Source: Kitasatospora sp. MMS16-BH015
Lineage (GTDB): Bacteria > Actinomycetota > Actinomycetes > Streptomycetales > Streptomycetaceae
DNA length: 64,000 nt
NCBI RefSeq assembly: GCF_002943525.1
Contig: NZ_CP025394.1
Span: 8,013,001 to 8,077,000, forward strand
Direction: 5' to 3'
This document shows positions 57,874 to 64,000 of the stretch, piece after piece (positions within the stretch are counted from its first letter, which is position 1; every line of letters begins with the position of its first letter). The notes under the pieces were generated by a model. The model did not search any database and was not told where the DNA came from. It was given only the letters and a program-made list of their open reading frames with translations. Both the position numbers and the translations under genes were made by a program.

Positions 57874-59793
57874 GTGGCCAGCCAGACCGAGACGCTGGAG
57901 TTCCAGGCGGAGACCCGCCAGCTGCTGCAGTTGGTGATCCACTCGATCTACTCGAACAAGGACATCTTCCTGCGCGAGCTGATCTCCAACGCCTCCGACG
58001 CGCTCGACAAGCTCCGTCTGGAGTCCCTCACCGACTCCGACCTGGCGGTGGACACCGCCGACCTGCACATCACGCTGGAGGCCGACCGCGAGGCCCGGAC
58101 CCTGACGGTGCGGGACAACGGCATCGGGATGACCCGTGACGAGGTCGTCGACCTGATCGGCACCATCGCCAAGTCGGGCACCGCCTCGCTGCTGGCCAAG
58201 ATCAAGGAGGCCAAGGACGCGGAGGCCGCGCAGAGCCTGATCGGCCAGTTCGGCGTGGGCTTCTACTCGGCGTTCATGGTGGCCGACAAGGTGACCCTGC
58301 GGACCCGCCGGGCCGGCACAGAGCAGGGCACCGCCTGGGAGTCCGACGGCGAGGGCAGCTACACCGTCTCCGAGGCCGAGGGCCTGCCGGTGGGCACCAG
58401 CGTCACGCTGCACCTCAAGCCGGCGGACGGCGAGGACGGCATGGGCGACTACCTGGCCGGCTGGAAGATCCGTCAGATCGTCAAGCAGTACTCGGACTTC
58501 ATCCGCTGGCCGATCCGGATGGCCGCCGAGGCCGGTGAAGCCGGTGAGGACGGCACGAGGCCCGAGCCGGAGACGCTGAACTCGATGAAGGCGCTCTGGG
58601 CCCGCCCGCGCAGCGAGGTCACCGAGGCCGAGTACCACGAGTTCTACCAGCAGATCAGCCACGACTGGCAGCCCCCCGCGCAGACCATCCACATGAAGGC
58701 CGAGGGCACCTTCGAGTACGAGGCACTGCTCTTCCTCCCCGCCCACGCCCCCTTCGACCTGTTCGCCCGGGACACCAAGCGGGGCGTGCAGCTGTACGTC
58801 AAGCGGGTGTTCATCATGGACGACTGCGAAGCCCTGATGCCGAACTACCTGCGGTTCGTCAAGGGAGTGGTGGACGCGCACGACCTCTCGCTGAACGTCT
58901 CCCGCGAGATCCTCCAGCACGACCGCCAGATCACCGCCGTGCGCCGGCGCCTGGTCAAGAAGGTGCTCGGCGCGGTCAAGGACCTGCGGACCAAGGACGC
59001 CGAGGGCTACGCCAAGCTCTGGGAGCAGTTCGGCCGGGTGCTCAAGGAAGGCCTGATCGAGGACCGGGACAACACGGACGCCCTGCTGGAGCTGGTCTCG
59101 GCGGATTCGACCCACGACCCGGAGCAGCCGACCACGCTGCGCGGGTACGTCGAGCGGATGAAGGAGGGTCAGGACTGCATCTACTACCTGACCGGCGAGA
59201 ACCGCGCGATGGTGGAGAACTCCCCGCACATGGAGGCCGTCACGGCCAAGGGCTACGAGGTGCTGATCCTCACCGACCCGGTGGACGAGGTCTGGACCGA
59301 CCAGGTGCCGGCCTTCGACGGGCACCGCTTCCAGTCCATCGCCAAGGGCCAGGTGGACCTGGGCGAGGAGGCCGAGGGGAGCGAGGAGGCGAAGGCGGAG
59401 AAGGCCAAGCGCGAGGAGGACTACGCCGCGCTGCTCGGCTGGCTCGGCACCACCCTGGCCGAGCAGGTCAAGGAGGTGCGGCTCTCCAGCCGGCTCACCA
59501 CCTCGGCGGCCTGTCTGGTCGGTGACGCCAACGACCTGACCCCGACCCTGGAGAAGATGTACCGGGCGATGGGCCAGGAGCTGCCGCCGGTCAAGCGGAT
59601 CCTGGAGCTCAACCCCACCCACCCGCTGGTCACCGCCCTCTACGAGGCGCACCGCGCGGAGCCCGGGGCCCCGGCCCTGGTGGAGATCGCCGAGCTCGTC
59701 CACGGCAGCGCCCTGCTCGCCGAGGGCGGCGACCTGCCCGACCCGGCCCGCTTCACCCGCCTGCTGACCGACCGCCTGGCCCGCACGCTCTGA
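57874..59793 (+). CDS. htpG: Hsp90-family chaperone HtpG
   Basis: 639 residues. The N-terminal ATPase domain has ETLEFQAETRQLLQLVIHSI, YSNKDIFLRELISNASDALD (Glu and Asn of the ATP site), LTVRDNGIGMTRDEVVDLIG and IGQFGVGFYSAFMVADKVTL. The middle domain shows GVQLYVKRVFIMDDCEALMP and LRFVKGVVDAHDLSLNVSRE. The C-terminal dimerisation domain includes SSRLTTSAACLVGDANDLTP. All key motifs are intact. GTG start at 57874 follows AAGGAG. No heat-shock operator (CIRCE or HAIR) is obvious in the 144-bp upstream region. Confidence 0.97.
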   Translation: MASQTETLEFQAETRQLLQLVIHSIYSNKDIFLRELISNASDALDKLRLESLTDSDLAVDTADLHITLEADREARTLTVRDNGIGMTRDEVVDLIGTIAKSGTASLLAKIKEAKDAEAAQSLIGQFGVGFYSAFMVADKVTLRTRRAGTEQGTAWESDGEGSYTVSEAEGLPVGTSVTLHLKPADGEDGMGDYLAGWKIRQIVKQYSDFIRWPIRMAAEAGEAGEDGTRPEPETLNSMKALWARPRSEVTEAEYHEFYQQISHDWQPPAQTIHMKAEGTFEYEALLFLPAHAPFDLFARDTKRGVQLYVKRVFIMDDCEALMPNYLRFVKGVVDAHDLSLNVSREILQHDRQITAVRRRLVKKVLGAVKDLRTKDAEGYAKLWEQFGRVLKEGLIEDRDNTDALLELVSADSTHDPEQPTTLRGYVERMKEGQDCIYYLTGENRAMVENSPHMEAVTAKGYEVLILTDPVDEVWTDQVPAFDGHRFQSIAKGQVDLGEEAEGSEEAKAEKAKREEDYAALLGWLGTTLAEQVKEVRLSSRLTTSAACLVGDANDLTPTLEKMYRAMGQELPPVKRILELNPTHPLVTALYEAHRAEPGAPALVEIAELVHGSALLAEGGDLPDPARFTRLLTDRLARTL

Positions 59794-59799
59794 GCACGG

Positions 59800-59837
59800 C
59801 GGACGGGGGCCACCGCACCGGCGGTGGCCCCCGTCCG
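59800..59837. terminator. Bidirectional terminator between htpG and pfkA
   Basis: GGACGGGGGCCACCGC (59801-59816) pairs exactly with 59821-59836 across ACCG, plus one more C-G pair at 59800/59837. It lies between two convergent genes and is one of the strongest hairpins in the window. Confidence 0.9.
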
Positions 59838-59851
59838 TACCTCGGGGGTCG

Positions 59852-60877
59852 TCAGATGACGGTCTCGGCCTCGGCGTAGCGCTCGGCGGGGACGGTCTTG
59901 AGGTCGGCGACGGCCTCGGCCAGCGGCACCAGGTTGATCTGGGTGCCCTGGAGGGCGGTGATGTGGCCGAAGGCGCCCTTGTGGGCGGCCTCCACGGCGT
60001 GCCAGCCGAAGCGGGTGGCCAGGACGCGGTCGTAGGCGGTGGGGGTGCCGCCGCGCTGGGTGTGGCCGAGGATGACCGGCTTGGCCTCCTTGCCCAGGCG
60101 GTGCTCCAGCTCGCGGGAGAGCTGGTTGGCGACACCGGTGAAGCGCTCGTGACCGTAGATGTCCTTGGTGCCCTCCTCCCAGTGCATGGTGCCGGGCTCG
60201 GGCTTGGCGCCCTCGGCGCAGACCACGATGGCGAACTTCTTCTTGCGGTCGAAGCGCTCGCGGACCACCTCGGTCAGCTTGTCGATGTGGAACGGGCGCT
60301 CGGGCACCACGATGGCGTGGGCACCGGCGGCCATGCCGGCGTGCAGGGCGATCCAGCCGGTGTGGCGGCCCATCAGCTCGACGACCATCACGCGCTGGTG
60401 CGACTCGGCGGTGGTCTTCAGCCGGTCGAGCGCCTCGGTGGCCACCGAGACGGCGGTGTCGAAGCCGAAGGTGACGTCGGTGCAGGCGATGTCGTTGTCG
60501 ATGGTCTTGGGCACGCCGACCACGGGCAGGCCCGCGTCGCTCATCAGCTTGGCGGCCTTGAGGGTGCCCTCGCCGCCGATCGGGATCACGGCGTCGATGC
60601 CGAGGTCCTTGCAGTACTGCTTGGCCCGCTCGACGCCGTCGCGCAGGTGGCTGGGTTGCACGCGGGAGGAGCCGAGGATGGTGCCGCCCTGGGCGAGGAT
60701 GCCGCTCACCGAGTCGAGGGTCAGGGGCCGGTGCACCCCTTCGAGCAGGCCTCGCCAGCCGTCCTGGAAGCCGATGATCTCGTCGCCGTGGTCGACCACC
60801 CCCCGGTGGACCACGGACCGGATCACGGCGTTCAGGCCGGGGCAGTCACCGCCGCTGGTCAGCACACCAATACGCAT
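59852..60877 (-). CDS. pfkA: ATP-dependent 6-phosphofructokinase
   Basis: 341 residues from ATG 60875-60877. MRIGVLTSGGDCPGLNAVIR is the phosphate-binding start, GGEGT (101-105) carries Gly104, which in this superfamily marks ATP rather than pyrophosphate as donor, PKTIDNDI (123-130) is the catalytic loop and VELMGRHTGWIALHAGMAAG the fructose-6-phosphate site. It catalyses the committed step of glycolysis. The ribosome site GGGGAG lies ten bases upstream within a G/C-rich leader that can form alternative hairpins. Confidence 0.96.
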   Translation of the reverse strand: MRIGVLTSGGDCPGLNAVIRSVVHRGVVDHGDEIIGFQDGWRGLLEGVHRPLTLDSVSGILAQGGTILGSSRVQPSHLRDGVERAKQYCKDLGIDAVIPIGGEGTLKAAKLMSDAGLPVVGVPKTIDNDIACTDVTFGFDTAVSVATEALDRLKTTAESHQRVMVVELMGRHTGWIALHAGMAAGAHAIVVPERPFHIDKLTEVVRERFDRKKKFAIVVCAEGAKPEPGTMHWEEGTKDIYGHERFTGVANQLSRELEHRLGKEAKPVILGHTQRGGTPTAYDRVLATRFGWHAVEAAHKGAFGHITALQGTQINLVPLAEAVADLKTVPAERYAEAETVI

Positions 60878-61206
60878 CGCTTTGCAACTCCCCTGGGGGC
60901 ACCCCCGGCTGCGACGCCGGGGGATGAACCGGTATGGCCGGACTACCACCTTGGTGTCTCCACCTAAAGGCAGGCTCGAATCGGACATAAACCGCCCAAA
61001 ACGGGCCACACAGAGCACAGCATACGGCGCCCGTGTCCGGCCCGGGCGGACGCCGACGCGGGAGCGGCTTCGTCGACGAGCCCGCGCAGCTGTAGGAACG
61101 GACGCCGAGGAGGGTGTGCGTCCGAACACTGACTCTATTGTCTTATGAAAGGCCGCCCGTCGGCACCGACTGCCCGCCATGCGGTCAGGTCAGCCGGTGC
61201 CCGGGT
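60878..61206. other. pfkA leader and promoter region
   Basis: No gene. Close to pfkA, CCCCCGGC (60902-60909) pairs with GCCGGGGG (60916-60923) across 6 bases, while the intervening G5/C5 and CCCC-A-GGGG blocks allow other pairings that include the ribosome site. Further right, AT-rich ACTCTATTGTCTTATG (about 61128-61147) is the most promoter-like text but lies far upstream. The right end holds the 22-bp repeat of gatD. Confidence 0.45.
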
Positions 61207-61273
61207 CGAAGGGCCTCGTCACGCGGGCCGAAGGGCCTTGTCACTCGGGCCCGAAGGGCCTTGTCAGGCGGGC
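61207..61273. repeat. 22-23-bp tandem repeat over the gatD stop codon
   Basis: Three head-to-tail units at 61207-61228, 61229-61251 and 61252-61273, each CGAAGGGCC[T]YGTCA followed by a GCGGGC-type block. The third unit contains the gatD stop codon (61264-61266). Confidence 0.88.
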
Positions 61274-61992
61274 TGCTTGGTGGCCGCGATGCGCTCGGTG
61301 CGCAGCGCGTCGTACCAGGTGGTGTCCGCCGGAGGGAGGGCGTTCACGTCCAGTGCCAGCTTGATCAGCATGTCGGCGACGGCGGGGTTGCGCGCCATCA
61401 CCGGGCCGTGCAGGTAGGTGCCGAAGACGGTGTCGCGCCAGGCGCCCTCGGTGCCGTCGCCGGTGCCGTTGCCCCGGCCGACCTGCACGGTGGCCATCGG
61501 CGAGACGCCCTGGCCGAGGTGGGTGACGCCCTGGTGGTTCTCGAAGCCCGTCAGCTGAGGGATCGACAGCCGGGGGTCGGTGTCGGCGAGCACGTCGCCG
61601 ACGCAGCGGGCGCCCTCGCCGCGGGTGGTCCACACGTCCAGCAGGCCCAGGCCCGGCTCGCGCTGGCCCAGGTCGTTGATGAACTCGTGGCCGAGGATCT
61701 GGTAGCCGGCGCAGACCGAGAAGATGATCGCGCCGTTCTCCGCCGCCCGGACCAGGCCGGTGTCGGCCCGGAGCCGCTCGGCGGCCAGCCGCTGCGGGCG
61801 GTCCTCGCCGCCGCCGATCAGGTAGATGTCACCGCTGGTGGGCACCGCCTGGTCGGAGCGGACGTCGATCCGCTGGACGCCGATCCCGCGCTGGCGGGCC
61901 CGCCGCTCGACGACCAGGGCGTTGCCCCGGTCGCCGTAGGTGCTGAGCAGGTCCGGGTAGACCCACACCAGGCGCAGGGCGCTCTCGCTCAT
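61264..61992 (-). CDS. gatD: Lipid II isoglutaminyl synthase, glutamine amidotransferase subunit GatD
   Basis: 242 residues from ATG 61990-61992, which has GGAAGG six bases upstream and gives the usual GatD start SESALRLVWVYPDLLSTYGD. The amidotransferase nucleophile is Cys94 in FSVCAGYQILG and the His is H195 in GTYLHGPVMARNP. ENHQGVTHLG is also typical. GatD supplies ammonia to MurT, which amidates D-glutamate in lipid II. A longer in-frame reading from ATG 62118, overlapping the murT stop as TGATG, would add 42 Pro/Gln-rich residues; I cannot exclude it. The stop codon is inside a tandem repeat. Confidence 0.93.
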   Translation of the reverse strand: MSESALRLVWVYPDLLSTYGDRGNALVVERRARQRGIGVQRIDVRSDQAVPTSGDIYLIGGGEDRPQRLAAERLRADTGLVRAAENGAIIFSVCAGYQILGHEFINDLGQREPGLGLLDVWTTRGEGARCVGDVLADTDPRLSIPQLTGFENHQGVTHLGQGVSPMATVQVGRGNGTGDGTEGAWRDTVFGTYLHGPVMARNPAVADMLIKLALDVNALPPADTTWYDALRTERIAATKQPA

Positions 61993-62117
61993 CCGGGACC
62001 TTCCGTACTGCTGGGCCCCCGGCTGGGGGTGGGACTGCTGGGGCGGCTGCTGGTACGACTGCTGGGGCTGGCCGGGGTGCTGCGGCTGGCCGGGGTGCGG
62101 CTGCGGGGGGTAGGACA

Positions 62118-63380
62118 TCAGTTGGCCACCGCCTTGCGCAGCTGCTGGAAGGCCGTGTAGTTGGCGATCGCCTCGATCCGGCCGGGCGGGGCCTGCTGGA
62201 CGGCCTGCTCCAGGGTGTCGACCACCTGGAACTGCAGGCCGGCCACCTCCAGCCGGACGGCCAGGTCCAGCTTGCGCTGGCCCATCACGAAGACCGGGTG
62301 GCCGGACAGGCGCTCGTAGTCCACGTCCCAGAGCCAGGAGGTGTCGGTGCCGTCGGCGTCCAGCGCGTTGACCGAGAGCACCACCGGGGCCGGCGGGCCG
62401 TCGATCAGCGAGAAGGTCTCCAGCCAGCCCGCCGGGTTCTTGGCGAGCAGCAGGCGCACGTCGCGGCCCAGGTACGAGACCACGTCGTAGCGGCCGGCCA
62501 CGGCGGTGACGGTCTGCATCCGCTGCAGCGCGACCTGCGGGGCCACCCCGAAGACCGCCGCGACGGCGGCCGAGCTGGTGGCGTTGGCCAGGTTGGCCCG
62601 GCCGGGCAGCTGGAGCTGGATCGGCCAGGCACCGCGCTGCGGGTCGATCACGTGGGTGCCCTGGAGCGCCCAGTGCGGCTGCGGACGGCGGAAGCCGCAG
62701 TCCTGGCAGAACCAGTCGTCGCCCGGGCGCTGCATCACGCCACCGCAGGACGGGCAGGACCAGGCGTCCTCCTTCCACGCCTGGCCAGCGGCCACCCAGA
62801 CCACCTTCCGGCAGGAGGAGGCGGCCCAGGTCACCAGCGGGTCGTCCGCGTTGGCGATGATCACGGCCTCGGTGTCCTTGAGGCCCTCGCGCCACTTCTC
62901 GGCCATCATCCGGGTCTCCGCCGCGCGGTCGAGCTGGTCGCGGGAGAGGTTGAGCAGCGCTATGGCCTTCGGCCGGGTGTCACGGGCCACCCCGGCGAGG
63001 TACTTCTCGTCCACCTCGATGACGCCGAACCGCGCCTCGGTGCCGCCCGCCAGGGCGGCGGTGATGCCGGCCGGCATGTTGGCGCCGAGCGCGTTGGAGA
63101 CCACCGGGCCGGCGGCGCGCAGCGCCTCGGCGATCAGGCGGGTGGTGGTGGTCTTGCCGTTGGTGGCGCTGACCAGCACGACGTCGAGGTGCTCGGCCAG
63201 CGTGGCGAGCAGGTCCGGGTCGAGCTTGAGGGCGACCTTGCCGCCGATCACCGAGCCGCTGCCTCGGCCGGCCTTCTGCGAGAGGGCGGCGGCCATCCGG
63301 CCGGCCGTCACGGCGAGCTTGGCGCGGGCGGGCAGCGAGGCGTCGCGTACGGCCGCGGCTTCCGAATCGGGGCCTGGCAT
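62118..63380 (-). CDS. murT: Lipid II isoglutaminyl synthase, Mur-ligase subunit MurT
   Basis: 420 residues. Mur-ligase P-loop SATNGKTTTT (71-80), FGVIEVDEKYLAGVARDTRP, ALLNLSRDQLDR and a zinc ribbon with Cys209, Cys212, Cys225 and Cys228 (CPSC...CQDC) that is characteristic of MurT. The C-terminal DUF1727-type region begins near WLWDVDYERLSGHPVFVMGQ. With GatD it amidates the alpha-carboxyl of D-Glu in the peptidoglycan stem, needed for cross-linking. AAGGAGG precedes the ATG at 63380. A TAGGCT -10 lies about 75 bases upstream. Confidence 0.96.
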   Translation of the reverse strand: MPGPDSEAAAVRDASLPARAKLAVTAGRMAAALSQKAGRGSGSVIGGKVALKLDPDLLATLAEHLDVVLVSATNGKTTTTRLIAEALRAAGPVVSNALGANMPAGITAALAGGTEARFGVIEVDEKYLAGVARDTRPKAIALLNLSRDQLDRAAETRMMAEKWREGLKDTEAVIIANADDPLVTWAASSCRKVVWVAAGQAWKEDAWSCPSCGGVMQRPGDDWFCQDCGFRRPQPHWALQGTHVIDPQRGAWPIQLQLPGRANLANATSSAAVAAVFGVAPQVALQRMQTVTAVAGRYDVVSYLGRDVRLLLAKNPAGWLETFSLIDGPPAPVVLSVNALDADGTDTSWLWDVDYERLSGHPVFVMGQRKLDLAVRLEVAGLQFQVVDTLEQAVQQAPPGRIEAIANYTAFQQLRKAVAN

Positions 63381-63455
63381 GCTCAGTGGTTCCTCCTTGC
63401 AGCGGCACCGCCCGGGCGGCCGTTGAAAGGAACGCCGGGCGGCGGGGACGGGGCC

Positions 63456-63461
63456 AGCCTA
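63456..63461 (-). promoter_or_regulatory. -10 element upstream of murT
   Basis: TAGGCT on the minus strand, a good match to the streptomycete vegetative -10 (TAGRNT), about 76 bases upstream of the murT start. No strong -35 at 17-18 bases. Confidence 0.45.
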
Positions 63462-63495
63462 CCTACTCCGACCGGCAGATCCGTGATCGCCCCAG

Positions 63496-63628
63496 GTTGC
63501 ACTGTCCAGGGGCGCGGGGAACTGCGCGAGATCGGAAGAAGCGTACGTGCCATCTTCCGTCAGGAATCAGTTGCACCGTCAGCGGATAGTGCAACGAGGG
63601 CATCCCTGTAAAGGTGCAGACGATGCAT
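63496..63628. other. murT upstream region: GTTGCAC repeats and a possible tiny ORF
   Basis: GTTGCAC occurs at 63496-63502 and 63570-63576, and its complement at 63589-63595, the last two forming a 12-base-spaced dyad. Between them lies CAGGGGCGCGGGGAACTGCGC (about 63507-63527), a sequence I recall as a frequent intergenic motif of Streptomyces. A 22-codon minus-strand frame (63560-63628, MHRLHLYRDALVALSADGAT plus two) has no ribosome site and is only a possibility. Confidence 0.4.
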
Positions 63629-63664
63629 GGCCGGCCGCGCCGTTCCCCGCGTCCCTGAAAGGAC

Positions 63665-64000
63665 CTACCGCCCCGGCCAGGGACTGGGGAGTGCTGCCTG
63701 GGAGAGATGGGCGGTGATGGTGAGGGTGGCGTCCTCGACCTGGTAGTCCAGGGGGGCGCCGAGCCGCTGCATGGTGGAGATGAGGCCGGTGTTGGAGGCG
63801 TGGGTGACGGCGTAGACGGTGGGGGAGCCGGCCTCCGAGGCGAGGGCGGCCATCCGCTGGAGGAGGTCGAAGCCGAGGCCGCGGCGCTGCCAGGCGTCCT
63901 CGACCAGGAGGGCGACCTCGGCGCTGTCCTCGTCCCAGAGCAGGTGGGCGAGGGCGACGATGCGGCCGTCCGGGGTCTCCACGGCGAGGGTCTGGCCGTG
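63665..64000 (-). CDS. GNAT acetyltransferase-like protein (5' end outside window)
   Basis: 112 codons of the 3' part are visible; the start lies beyond the right edge. GRIVALAHLLWDEDSAEVAL, then LVEDAWQRRGLGFDLLQRMA is the acetyl-CoA motif A (Q-R-R-G-L-G), and VTHASNTGLISTMQRLGAPL the following helix-strand. This is the C-terminal GNAT core with strand 6-7 (LDYQVEDATLTITAHL). Such single domains also occur fused to regulatory domains in actinomycetes, which cannot be judged here. Confidence 0.82.
   Translation of the reverse strand, partial: HGQTLAVETPDGRIVALAHLLWDEDSAEVALLVEDAWQRRGLGFDLLQRMAALASEAGSPTVYAVTHASNTGLISTMQRLGAPLDYQVEDATLTITAHLSQAALPSPWPGR

Overview
The window is very GC-rich DNA with strong G/C third-position bias, frequent GTG/TTG starts, AAGGAG-type ribosome sites and long GC hairpin terminators without U-tracts. 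Together with a urease operon in the order ABCFGD without ureE, a murT/gatD pair, LAL- and LuxR-type regulators, a DUF2254 protein and many secreted hydrolases, this points to a soil actinomycete of the Streptomycetaceae (Streptomyces or Kitasatospora). I see no plasmid, phage or insertion-sequence genes. The mixture of housekeeping genes and poorly conserved accessory genes fits a chromosomal arm or its border with the core.

Layout. 1-3.6 kb: the end of a maltokinase-cap-like gene, then an SDR gene and a TetR-family regulator that share one palindromic operator; a G-rich minisatellite between them runs over the tetR stop codon. 3.9-5.1 kb: an MFS exporter. 5.4-10.1 kb: the urease operon ureA-B-C-F-G-D, with overlapping or abutting cistrons. 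10.1-13.2 kb: an unknown protein, a DUF2254 membrane protein and a CtaG-like oxidase assembly factor. 13.3-14.3 kb: two truncated genes (GH89 glycosidase and ROK regulator) joined head to head at a hairpin. 14.5-22.7 kb: secreted SGNH esterase, a cyclic-phosphate-type receiver protein, an ATP-grasp protein, two small genes, a TrmB/LuxR regulator split by an in-frame amber codon, a 934-residue LAL regulator and a GNAT enzyme. 22.8-28.2 kb: alpha/beta hydrolases, a tannase/feruloyl esterase, a VOC-LuxR-hydrolase gene run and an SRPBCC protein. 28.3-31.5 kb: an anti-sigma-like ATPase, a membrane Ser/Thr kinase and two unknown genes. 31.7-35.3 kb: a large TerD-domain protein, an sbnB-like gene broken by a 14-bp tandem duplication, and a second head-to-head junction of gene remnants. 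35.3-43.7 kb: G1 glutamic peptidase, LysR regulator, a large secreted beta-helix/PKD protein, macro-domain protein, small secreted protein, winged-helix regulator and YceI. 43.9-48.8 kb: glutamate-synthase-like FMN protein, pyruvate oxidase and small genes. 49-52.5 kb: a heterodimeric ABC exporter with complementary degenerate ATP sites. 52.6-56.6 kb: a tRNA-Ser remnant, a nitrilase-fold protein lacking two catalytic residues, a YrhB-type protein, and a secreted propeller protein preceded by a cysteine-type leader peptide. 56.7-64 kb: D-lactate dehydrogenase, htpG, pfkA, gatD-murT and a partial GNAT gene.

Two themes stand out. First, gene decay: an amber codon, a 14-bp duplication, two head-to-head deletion scars and a tRNA remnant. 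Second, short tandem arrays that sit on or directly beside stop codons (tetR, the anti-sigma-like gene, the FMN protein, gatD), each with a different unit. I did not find a complete, clearly new multi-gene system. The most informative leads are the stop-codon-anchored arrays, the shared TetR operator, the asymmetric ABC exporter, the leader peptide and the two deletion scars.
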